From positions 1 through 12,594 of the forward strand of contig JBAWVO010000189.1 in the NCBI GenBank assembly GCA_037147235.1: a stretch of DNA of 12,594 nt. The letters are read 5' to 3'. A model generated the notes under the pieces. That model did not search any database. It was not told where the DNA came from and saw nothing but the letters and a program-made list of their open reading frames with translations. Numbering within the stretch: the stretch's first letter is position 1; every line of letters begins with the position of its first letter. The DNA comes from JANXQG01 sp037147235. Its GTDB lineage: Bacteria; Planctomycetota; Planctomycetia; Pirellulales; Thermoguttaceae. Of the stretch, positions 6,693 through 12,594 are shown one piece after another. The translations under genes were made by a program, and so were the position numbers.

Positions 6693-7391
6693 TTAACGGG
6701 CGACCGTCAAGAATGTCTCGGGCGGGAGTTCTAGGAATGTGGCTGGCTCGCTATCCGTCCCGTGGATGATGTCTTGCCCCCCGGCGTCTCGGGTGAGGTA
6801 TTGCGCAGTACGCGGATAGGTTCGATCGCCGGTTTGCGTGTAGGTATTGGTCGCCACGAAGGCGGTGTAACCCGCCACCTCGATGCGATTGCCCCATGCG
6901 GCACGGATAGCGTTGAGGAAGGACAGGTTGCGCCCAAGGACACACACGAGAAACGTGAAACGACGCACATTGAAAGCCACCAATGCAGCGCCGATGCTGC
7001 GGAAAGCCGTGTTGATTGCCTGGTCGGCCTCGCTTAGCGTGACGAGCCCGGTGGGGCCGCGGGGGTCGCCATAGTGCCCGGAGGCATCCGCGCGAAGAAT
7101 ATTCTGTGTCACCGTGAAGTCGTGGCTAGGCCCCAACTGTGCGTTTGCTCCCACCGACGCCGCATTGCCATGACCAATGGAATAGATGACCTCACCGCCC
7201 GCACCCGCGTACATTGCAGCCCGAGTCACACCAGCAACAATACCAGCGCGATTGGCCGCGTGAACGATCTCAAGCCTCCTCGTCTCGGTGACAACCGGCA
7301 TTCCCGGGCCACGCGACCAGCTAGGACGCCGACAAAACTGTTCTGCCCAGCGGTTCGCTTCTGCACCCGTAGTAACAATGGTCCTGCTCAT
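6693..7391 (-). CDS. Unknown 232-aa protein with GHG and Cys motifs (possible clan CD-like cysteine peptidase fold)
   Basis: I cannot assign a known family. The ATG at 7391 begins MSRTIVTTGAEANRW; no strong ribosome-binding site is seen. A beta strand ending in Gly-His-Gly (EVIYSIGHGN, H74) and a later strand ending in Cys (RRFTFLVCVLGRN, C150), followed by a helix and another strand (NRIEVAGYTAFVATN), recall the order His then Cys of clan CD peptidases such as caspase-like and DUF4347-like domains. The spacing of 76 residues is longer than in many of these, so this is only an inference. No signal peptide or membrane segment. It is followed after 6 bp by an unknown small gene and then, past a palindrome, by the broken Tae4 amidase on the same strand. 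That context would fit a toxin or effector cassette but proves nothing. Confidence 0.65.
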   Translation of the reverse strand: MSRTIVTTGAEANRWAEQFCRRPSWSRGPGMPVVTETRRLEIVHAANRAGIVAGVTRAAMYAGAGGEVIYSIGHGNAASVGANAQLGPSHDFTVTQNILRADASGHYGDPRGPTGLVTLSEADQAINTAFRSIGAALVAFNVRRFTFLVCVLGRNLSFLNAIRAAWGNRIEVAGYTAFVATNTYTQTGDRTYPRTAQYLTRDAGGQDIIHGTDSEPATFLELPPETFLTVAR

Positions 7392-7726
7392 ACGACGACT
7401 TTCTGTTTCACGAGTAGCACATCTACCAGATGGATGTACCGATGGGAATTACAGACAATTATAAGGACTTTTTTCCTACGCAACGCCATTGATCCTATCG
7501 CAGACACCGATCGCTTTCAAGGACCAGCGAAAAATTCACCCAACGCATTAACTCTCAATTTATGGCTATTCGATGAAGATGTCTTCGGACATGGATTCCC
7601 TGCGGCTTTGTCTTGTCGTCCGGTGACGTCTCGATTGGTATCTTCACCTTGTCAGGTTAAATCTCAAGTATGACAACCTCAGTCGTGCCGTTGATCCGTA
7701 ATCGCTCACCTGCCCCCGACGATGGA
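7392..7726. other. Intergenic stretch with no recognised gene, more AT-rich than its flanks
   Basis: This lies between two minus-strand genes (3' end of the cyclase gene and 5' end of the GHG/Cys gene). No protein family is seen in any frame. No clear terminator follows the cyclase stop. The only regulatory-looking signal is a TATAAT hexamer on the minus strand. Confidence 0.5.
7458..7463 (-). promoter_or_regulatory. Candidate -10 element for the 7391 gene
   Basis: A perfect TATAAT lies on the minus strand 66 bases upstream of the ATG at 7391. The -35 is weak: the nearest TTGCGT is only 14 bases away, and at 17 bases the hexamer is GCGTTG. A candidate only. Confidence 0.3.
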
Positions 7727-8983
7727 CTATGCATGTTGGCCCACAAAATCCCCCAGCGACTCCCCAGGCCTCACGCGGTGAACAAAGCGACAAGCCACTC
7801 GCCAGAGACCGTCCACGGCGCGTTGACAGGATACGACGTGGGCAAAGATTGTCGGGCCTTGCTGAGCAGAGAAATCGACCAGGAGATCGCTGGATTCCGG
7901 TCGAGAGTTACTCAGAAACGCAAGCCCGTTCGTCGATACATCGAGGCATGTGACGTCGTGAAACTTGGCGACATTCTCCGATAGAAACGCAACTCGCCGA
8001 ACCGTCTGAAACGCACAACGCTCCGCCTGGCGTCGGTCGGCGGAAGGGCGAGAAGAAGGAACGTCGAGGGAGTCTGTCTTTTTATTGTGACTGAGGGGTA
8101 CAACACGTCGGCCATTGTGATAGTAGGCGCAATTCCGACCGTGCTGCTTCGCCCCGTAAAGGGCGAGATCAGCGCGACCTACGAGTGACTCCACCGATTC
8201 GGCATCCTTCCAGGCTGCCGCGCCGAAACTGATCGTGACAACCTGCTTCGAGCCAAGGCTTGCACTCCCCGCGGCACGGACGTCGGCGAGAAGATTCTGC
8301 GAGAAAAGTGCGAGTTCGTCTTGCGTGCGGCATCGCAGAAATCCGGCAAACTCTTCGCCGCCGAAACGGGCCACGCTCCCACCGGCAGCAATAAGCGATC
8401 GCTGCAAGGAGTTGGCCACGGCTTTCAGCACGTGATCGCCGGCAGGGTGCCCCAGCGTGTCGTTGACCCGCTTGAAATGGTCGAGATCCATCATGAGAAA
8501 GTAGAGGCAGCCCTCGTCACCGCGAGACGATCCGTGAAGCGCTGCTTGGAGCGAGTCCTGCAGCCCACGCCGATTAGGCAGGCCGGTCAAGAGATCGGTA
8601 CATGCTTCGCGCCGTGCCCTGTCGATGTCCGCCTGCTGTTTCCGGATCACCGCCTCGGCGGACAAGAGTCGTTCCTGGAGTTCGATGTTGGCCTTGAGAA
8701 CTCCGCCCAGGCGAGCATCGAGAACATTGATTAACTCGGGGGTTACATCGCCTAGCGACTGGGAGAGAAGCGAAGAGCGGGACTCAATTAGTTGACCGAG
8801 AGACAAAACCGCGTGGGACGCAGTTTCAGACGCGGCGACGAGCTTTGTTGAGTAACCGGCAACCTGTTTTTCATGATCGCAATGCACCACACCGATTGGC
8901 CGGTTGCGTGCCACGTCCAGATACCATAGAATACCGGTTGCCAAGATACACGTTGCGCCAACTAGTAGGATAATGTTGATCAT
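7727..8983 (-). CDS. Membrane-anchored diguanylate cyclase with C-terminal PilZ domain (GGDEF-PilZ)
   Basis: Makes cyclic di-GMP from two GTP and probably binds c-di-GMP through its own PilZ domain. The ATG at 8983 has AGGAG 9-10 bases upstream. Of 418 aa: one N-terminal membrane segment (4-22), a helical coiled-coil region (about 50-125), GGDEF about 126-292 with TDLLTGLPNRRG, DLDHFKRVNDTLGH and an active-site GGEEF at 208-212, then PilZ about 317-403 with RxxxR (R318, R322) and DxSxxG (D348, S350, G353). The allosteric RxxD inhibitory site expected just before GGEEF is replaced by AGGS, so feedback may act through PilZ instead (inference). It lies 44 bp downstream of the Flp pilin gene on the same strand with no terminator between, so the two probably share a transcript and the enzyme may control attachment at the membrane. 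Confidence 0.95.
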   Translation of the reverse strand: MINIILLVGATCILATGILWYLDVARNRPIGVVHCDHEKQVAGYSTKLVAASETASHAVLSLGQLIESRSSLLSQSLGDVTPELINVLDARLGGVLKANIELQERLLSAEAVIRKQQADIDRARREACTDLLTGLPNRRGLQDSLQAALHGSSRGDEGCLYFLMMDLDHFKRVNDTLGHPAGDHVLKAVANSLQRSLIAAGGSVARFGGEEFAGFLRCRTQDELALFSQNLLADVRAAGSASLGSKQVVTISFGAAAWKDAESVESLVGRADLALYGAKQHGRNCAYYHNGRRVVPLSHNKKTDSLDVPSSRPSADRRQAERCAFQTVRRVAFLSENVAKFHDVTCLDVSTNGLAFLSNSRPESSDLLVDFSAQQGPTIFAHVVSCQRAVDGLWRVACRFVHRVRPGESLGDFVGQHA

Positions 8984-9027
8984 CTTCAGTTTCTCCTATC
9001 CGAGTTGCCAAGCTAGCGGAAATCCGA

Positions 9028-9201
9028 TTAGCGGGCCGAAATCGCGACTTTCGAGAAAATGCTGCTAACCTTGGTGCCAATAGTCGTAACGGCAGTCAAG
9101 CAGACGATGACGATGAGTGACAACATCACGGCGTATTCGACGGCCGTTGGCCCATCTTCGCATGTCAGGAAATTATAAAGCTTCTTTCGTAATGATTCCA
9201 T
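9028..9201 (-). CDS. Flp/Fap-type pilin precursor
   Basis: Encodes a 57-aa type IVb pilin subunit of the Flp/Tad adhesion pilus. The chosen start is ATG at 9201 (MESLRKKL), with AAGGTGA 5-11 bases upstream; a longer open frame reaches 9252, and an ATG two codons upstream (9207) is too close to that site. The class III leader ends in EDG; prepilin peptidase would cut after Gly to leave PTAVEYAVML, with the conserved Glu at +5 and a hydrophobic helix (AVEYAVMLSLIVIVCLTAV) that anchors it in the membrane before assembly. The length is normal for Flp pilins. No tad assembly genes (ATPase, TadB/C, secretin, peptidase) are in the window, so assembly must use genes elsewhere. The next gene on the strand is a GGDEF-PilZ protein, suggesting c-di-GMP control of this pilus. 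Confidence 0.93.
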   Translation of the reverse strand: MESLRKKLYNFLTCEDGPTAVEYAVMLSLIVIVCLTAVTTIGTKVSSIFSKVAISAR

Positions 9202-9401
9202 GACCATCACCTTTCTTGTCCAAGATCGTGGGGTTGCGATGGCCCGCACCATGAAGAGTTCGTCGTGAAACGTGCGAGCCAGCCGTATGAAAAGTCTTCT
9301 CTACCGTTAAGTATTACCGCGCTTTCCACCTGCGGTTGCCATGCGCGAAATAACCTTGCCGTGGCAGGACTTTGCCTAGTCGCAGCCCGGACTAATTCCT
9401 A

Positions 9402-9430
9402 GGGGCGGCCCGGAAAGGGCCCCCTTTTTT
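9402..9430 (+). terminator. Rho-independent terminator-like hairpin, plus strand, with no known gene upstream
   Basis: GGGGCGGCCC (9402-9411) can pair with GGGCCCCC (9417-9424) with one bulged C and a GGAAA loop, followed by six T (9425-9430). Orientation fits a plus-strand transcript, but the only nearby upstream gene is on the minus strand. It could end an unannotated small RNA, or be chance or a repeat. Confidence 0.5.
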
Positions 9431-9460
9431 GAGAGAGGGGCAGGATGTGAGGGATTTTCA

Positions 9461-9504
9461 GGGTGGGACGAGCGCAACGAGCCCCATACGAACCATTCCC
9501 ACCC
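9461..9504. repeat. Palindromic repeat, 8-bp arms
   Basis: GGGTGGGA (9461-9468) and TCCCACCC (9497-9504) are perfect inverted arms around a 28-nt spacer. The spacer and arms resemble a dispersed repeat (GACGAGCGCAACGAGCCCCA) that I recall from planctomycete intergenic regions. Confidence 0.5.
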
Positions 9505-9567
9505 TATACCATTACAATGTGCCCGGTGCCTCGAAGCCTACTATGGGAACTCGTGCCCATTCATTCC

Positions 9568-9625
9568 CTACGCCAACGGCGTTATGTCCCCTAGCCCAGG
9601 GTTGCCGCGCAGCGGCTACCCTGGG
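9568..9625 (+). repeat. Dispersed palindromic repeat, copy A
   Basis: The core 9595-9625 is a near-perfect hairpin (CCCAGGGTTGCCGC, loop GCA, 14-bp arms, one mismatch). It is preceded by CTACGCCAACGGCGTT (9568-9583). The segment 9585-9609 reappears inverted and identical at 9781-9805. Confidence 0.75.
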
Positions 9626-9727
9626 TATATGAGAAAACGAGGCCTTACCCCGAAGGGGTTGCGTCCCCATCTGGACGGCACGAATGATTGGATCGCGGAA
9701 AAATGGCCGACACCAGGAATGGGACAC

Positions 9728-9805
9728 AACGCCGTTGGCGTAGAAGGTTTCGTGGATATCGTTTCCCAGGGTAGCCGCTACGCGGCAACCCTGGGCTAGG
9801 GGACA
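9728..9805 (-). repeat. Dispersed palindromic repeat, copy B, inverted to copy A
   Basis: The core 9765-9795 is the same 31-bp hairpin in inverse orientation. AACGCCGTTGGCGTAG (9728-9743) is the exact reverse complement of 9568-9583, but is placed on the other side of the core compared with copy A. The two copies could form a large cruciform-like structure. Confidence 0.75.
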
Positions 9806-9869
9806 GAATCCCGTTGGGATACCGGGATCTCTGCTCTAGGGGACAAAATCCCTTTGGGATTCCGAGATC
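9796..9869 (+). repeat. Two direct repeats of about 34 bp with 40-bp period
   Basis: CTAGGGGACAGAATCCC (from 9796) and CTAGGGGACAAAATCCC (from 9836) start two copies, each with a small hairpin of the ATCCC-NTT-GGGAT kind and ending in GATC. They differ at a few positions. The first copy overlaps the end of the inverted repeat copy B. Confidence 0.7.
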
Positions 9870-9912
9870 CCGTCCCAGGTTCGGCGCGGGTCTCCTGACC
9901 CCGCCGAAATGT

Positions 9913-9953
9913 CCGACCGAAGGTCTCCCGGTAAATTGGAGACCTTCGGTCGG
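9913..9953. repeat. Perfect 16-bp inverted repeat, 9-nt loop
   Basis: CCGACCGAAGGTCTCC (9913-9928) and its exact reverse complement (9938-9953) flank CGGTAAATT. A related partial motif, GGTCGGAGACCGG, follows near 9964-9977. There is no T-run, so it looks like a REP-type element and not a terminator. Confidence 0.75.
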
Positions 9954-10217
9954 CGGCGTGGCTCGGTCGGAGACCGGCCACAACAAGGTTTTTCGACTAA
10001 ATCGACAGACCGCAAGCCGGATGGGGTCCAAAAGATGTGTGTGACAACGAGGGCGCAGCCCTGGATTAAACTCGCCAACAAATTTCTCGGCCGGAGCGCA
10101 GGATTGACGCGTGAGCTATACTCAAGGTGAGGTAAAATTTGGCACAATAAGGCACGGACCGATCCATTTAGGCATGAATCCAGGCATGAAGTCAGGAAAT
10201 GTAGACAACCACCGGAC

Positions 10218-10230
10218 AGGAGATAGGAGA
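10218..10230 (+). promoter_or_regulatory. Tandem Shine-Dalgarno motif supporting the TTG start
   Basis: AGGAGATAGGAGA directly precedes TTG 10231. The first AGGAG is 8 bases from the TTG, a normal spacing; the second is too close to serve this start. It is the strongest ribosome-binding signal near this gene. Confidence 0.5.
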
Positions 10231-12543
10231 TTGGCGACCACCTCTTCCGGGACCAACAAGAGAGCAACGCGATTGGGTGTTGGGGGGGCAGTTGCCCTCC
10301 TGCTGGCTGGTTTGATTATCACCGCACTGGCTGCTCGTTTCACGAAATCAGAGGTGGATGCGGTAGCAAAACGAGAGTTCGACTTCGTCTGCAACGAAAT
10401 CCAAGCCAAAATTCAGGACCGCCTCAAGGCCCACGAACAGATCCTGCGCAGCGGGGCGGCGTTTTATGAGGCTTCGGAGAACGTCACCCGGGCGGAATGG
10501 CACTGCTTCACCGAACGTCAGAAGCTCGAGCAGCAACTTCCCGGTGTCCAGGGCATCGGCTTCGCCCTCCTGATCCCCAGCCAGCAGTTGGCGCGGCATG
10601 TCCAGGCGATCCGTGCCGAAGGCTTTCCGGAATACCATATCCAGCCGGAAGGCCAACGGGAGACGTACTCCTCGATTATTTACCTTGAACCTTTTGCAGA
10701 CCGAAACCTTCGCGCCTTCGGCTACGATATGCTTACCGAACCCATCCGTCGCGAGGCGATGGAGCGGGCGCGGGATCAGGATGCCGCTGTCCTCTCGGGA
10801 AAGGTCGTCTTGGTGCAGGAGACCAACCAAGACGTCCAGGCCGGCACCTTAATGTATATGCCGGTGTACCGCGCGGGAATGCCCCACAAAACCATCATCC
10901 AGCGGCGAGCCGCCATCCTGGGCTGGGTCTATAGTCCTTATCGGATGAACGACCTCATGCAGGGCGTCCTGGGAGGATGGGATTCCAAGGACAACAATCG
11001 CTTCCATCTGGAAATCTTTGACGGTGAGCGGGTATCCCCCGAGACCCTGCTCTATGACAGTCTGTCCGCCGGAGGCAATGAACGAGTACACACATCCGCG
11101 TTGATGTTGAAGACTCCGATCGATTCGGCCGGCCGCCGCTGGACCCTATGCTTCCCCCAGAGCGGCAGCGTAGCAAACGCGGTGGATTACAGCAAGGTCT
11201 GGTTCGCATTACTGGGGGGGACAAGTATCAGCCTATTGCTGTTTGGCCTGAGTCTCTCTCGGTTGAACACAAAAATCAAAGCCTGGCAGATTGCCCGGAA
11301 GTTGACCGCGGAATACAAGCAGATCGAGGAAATGTTGCGACAAACCACGGACCGATTGTCGCTGGCCGCGCGCGCAGGCGGTGTGGGTATCTGGGACTAC
11401 GACGTTGCCAGCAACCGGCTGATTTGGGATGACCAGATGTTTTGCCTCTATGGAATCACCCGGGAACAGTTCGGCGGCGCTTACGAGGCCTGGCAGGCGG
11501 GGGTCCACCCGGAAGACCGACAGCGCGGCGACGAAGAAATCCAATTTGCGTTGCGAGGCGAAAAGGATTTCAACACCGAATTCCGCGTTGCTTGGCCGGA
11601 CGGAAGCATTCACTACATCCGTGCCCTTGCCGTCGTCCAGCGCAATGCCGCCGGCCAACCCTTGCACATGATCGGCACCAACTGGAGCATCACGCACCAG
11701 AAACAAATCGAGGGCGAGCTTCGTGAATCGCACAATTCGCTCGAAAAGCGAGTTCATGAGCGGACGACCGAATTATCCACCATCAACAAGGCTCTTTCCG
11801 CGGAAAATGACCTGCGACGTGAGGCGGAGGCATTGCTCGAGGAACACCAGCACAACCTTCGCCGACTGGCCTCTCAATTGACTCTCGCGGAGGAGGCCCA
11901 ACGCCATGAACTTGCGGTACAGCTTCACGATACGATCGGCCAGGAACTGGCGATGGCGCGCCTGCGACTCGAGTACGCTCGGGGTACTCCGACGCACGAA
12001 CGCGAGCGACACTTTGATGTGGCCGCCGAGTTGCTCGACGCCGCCATCGGACAGGTGCATACCTTGACGCACGGTCTTGGTGCCGGTGTACTCTATCAAC
12101 TCGGCCTTCCTGCCGCGCTTCGATCCATCGGCAGCCAAGTCTCCACGCAACACGACCTGCAGTTCACGTTCCACCAAGTGGGCGATTACCGACGCTCCAG
12201 TCAGGAACTGGAAGTTCATGCCTTCCGAACGGTGCGGGAACTCGTCTATAATGTGGTCAAGCACGCCCACGCGTCTCAACTGGATATCCATCTCACCGCC
12301 GCTGCGGACACCCTCGTAATCCGTGTCGAGGATGACGGATGTGGATTCCTGTCCGAGGCGGGTTTGAAAAATAACAGCAACCGCGGCAGCGGATTCGGGC
12401 TATTTAGCATCCGTGAGCGGTTGGCCATTTTAGGAGGCCGGTTGGAGTTGCAGTCTTCCCCCGGCCAGGGTACCATCGCTTTAGTCACTATTCCCCTGCC
12501 GGACGGCCCACCCGCAGCAACAGAAAATGGACAAAACCTATGA
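10231..12543 (+). CDS. CHASE-PAS sensor histidine kinase of the HisKA_3 (NarL/LuxR partner) type
   Basis: Membrane sensor that probably detects an external ligand through CHASE and phosphorylates a LuxR-type response regulator. The chosen start is TTG at 10231 with AGGAG 8 bases upstream (10218-10222). A GTG at 10111 (with AGGA 7 bases upstream) and ATGs at 10174 and 10186 are alternatives, but the 40 extra codons use ATA, AGG, AGA and TTA unlike the gene. In the 770-aa form: membrane segment 15-36, extracytoplasmic CHASE about 45-270 (GVQGIGFALLIP, PFADRN, FGYDM, PVYR), membrane segment about 322-344, PAS 375-490 (GVGIWDYD, VHPEDR, FRVAWPDGSIHYI), coiled coil 490-545, HisKA_3 with H566 (LHDTIGQELA), HATPase 660-757 with N674, DDGCGF from 701 and GSGFGLFSIRERL from 719. 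No receiver is fused; the expected regulator gene is not seen directly after the TGA. Confidence 0.93.
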   Translation: MATTSSGTNKRATRLGVGGAVALLLAGLIITALAARFTKSEVDAVAKREFDFVCNEIQAKIQDRLKAHEQILRSGAAFYEASENVTRAEWHCFTERQKLEQQLPGVQGIGFALLIPSQQLARHVQAIRAEGFPEYHIQPEGQRETYSSIIYLEPFADRNLRAFGYDMLTEPIRREAMERARDQDAAVLSGKVVLVQETNQDVQAGTLMYMPVYRAGMPHKTIIQRRAAILGWVYSPYRMNDLMQGVLGGWDSKDNNRFHLEIFDGERVSPETLLYDSLSAGGNERVHTSALMLKTPIDSAGRRWTLCFPQSGSVANAVDYSKVWFALLGGTSISLLLFGLSLSRLNTKIKAWQIARKLTAEYKQIEEMLRQTTDRLSLAARAGGVGIWDYDVASNRLIWDDQMFCLYGITREQFGGAYEAWQAGVHPEDRQRGDEEIQFALRGEKDFNTEFRVAWPDGSIHYIRALAVVQRNAAGQPLHMIGTNWSITHQKQIEGELRESHNSLEKRVHERTTELSTINKALSAENDLRREAEALLEEHQHNLRRLASQLTLAEEAQRHELAVQLHDTIGQELAMARLRLEYARGTPTHERERHFDVAAELLDAAIGQVHTLTHGLGAGVLYQLGLPAALRSIGSQVSTQHDLQFTFHQVGDYRRSSQELEVHAFRTVRELVYNVVKHAHASQLDIHLTAAADTLVIRVEDDGCGFLSEAGLKNNSNRGSGFGLFSIRERLAILGGRLELQSSPGQGTIALVTIPLPDGPPAATENGQNL

Positions 12544-12572
12544 GTGTGCCAAGATAAGCTGATGTAGATCAG

Positions 12573-12594
12573 TTGGACAATCCAACCTGGCTAA
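12573..12594 (+). CDS. Possible first codons of a GNAT-like gene cut by the right edge
   Basis: After the kinase stop, the last codons read TTG GAC AAT CCA ACC TGG CTA (L-D-N-P-T-W-L), preceded in frame by ADVDQ and a TAA. LDNP(V/T)W is a motif I recall near the N terminus of some GNAT acetyltransferases. Only seven codons are visible and the start codon is uncertain. Confidence 0.2.

Larger units (their letters stand above)
9208..10230. other. About 1 kb of non-coding, repeat-rich DNA
   Basis: This is bounded by the divergent pilin gene (-) and the CHASE kinase (+), so it should contain both promoters, but I see no convincing -35/-10 pair or sigma-54 site. It holds several palindromes, an inverted repeat pair and a 40-bp-period direct repeat, listed separately, plus a terminator-like hairpin. 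Open frames here are just translations of repeats and match no protein family known to me. Confidence 0.6.

Noticed and set aside
7074..7673. 199-aa plus-strand frame
   Set aside because: It is antisense to the GHG/Cys gene and then runs through an intergenic gap; Thr/Arg/Ser-rich with no motif.
9208..9430. Sigma-54 promoter for the pilin gene
   Set aside because: I looked for the GG-N10-GC pattern on the minus strand upstream of 9207 and found only poor matches.
9796..9869. CRISPR-like direct repeats
   Set aside because: There are only two imperfect copies with about 6 bases between them, no spacers and no cas genes.
9645..10267. Several open frames in the repeat-rich region
   Set aside because: They are translations of palindromic repeats (for example GLPRSGYPG and RSRYPNGILSP) with no independent coding evidence.
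10348..12291. Minus-strand frames inside the CHASE kinase, including one of 172 aa
   Set aside because: The plus strand encodes a complete domain series with all kinase boxes; the minus frames have no recognisable motifs.

Overview
The window (12,594 bases, moderately GC-rich) looks like chromosome of a planctomycete, probably of the Pirellulales type. The reasons are a very short Flp pilin with an EDGPTAVEYAVML segment, multi-PAS hybrid histidine kinases with short spacers, a decayed ParB/KorB-like HTH gene of a kind I recall mainly from planctomycetes, and several families of short palindromic repeats scattered between and inside genes. This assignment rests on recall and was not checked by a search.

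Layout, left to right. (1) Positions 2-2203 (+) hold the 3' part of a hybrid histidine kinase that is cut by the left edge (PAS-PAS-PAS-HisKA-HATPase-REC). (2) Facing it, 2247-4482 (-) is a second hybrid kinase (coiled coil-PAS-cysteine-rich CW region-HisKA-HATPase-REC). It is broken by a frameshift at a run of 11 G and carries a palindromic repeat translated in frame inside its ATPase domain. (3) Positions 4483-5423 are degraded: a 5'-leader palindrome, an unrecognised reading frame, and a ParB/KorB-like HTH pseudogene read in three frames. (4) Positions 5424-7391 (-) hold a Tae4-type amidase gene broken by a 7-bp tandem duplication, a 121-bp nested palindrome, a small unknown gene, and a 232-aa unknown protein with GHG and Cys motifs. 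(5) Positions 7727-9201 (-) are a probable two-gene unit: an Flp/Fap pilin followed by a membrane-anchored GGDEF-PilZ protein. (6) Positions 9208-10230 are about 1 kb of non-coding DNA full of palindromes and repeats. (7) Positions 10231-12543 (+) encode a CHASE-PAS-HisKA_3-HATPase sensor kinase. The last bases may hold the start of another gene.

How the parts work together: the intact genes are mainly signal transduction (three histidine kinases, one diguanylate cyclase with a c-di-GMP-binding domain) plus a surface pilin. The pilin and cyclase may link c-di-GMP to attachment. The middle 2.8 kb is an accessory, decaying segment with an effector-like amidase but no secretion genes in view. 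Three genes carry frame-disrupting lesions. The poly-G one could be a sequencing artefact or a phase-variable switch; the 7-bp duplication and the multiply broken HTH gene look like real decay.
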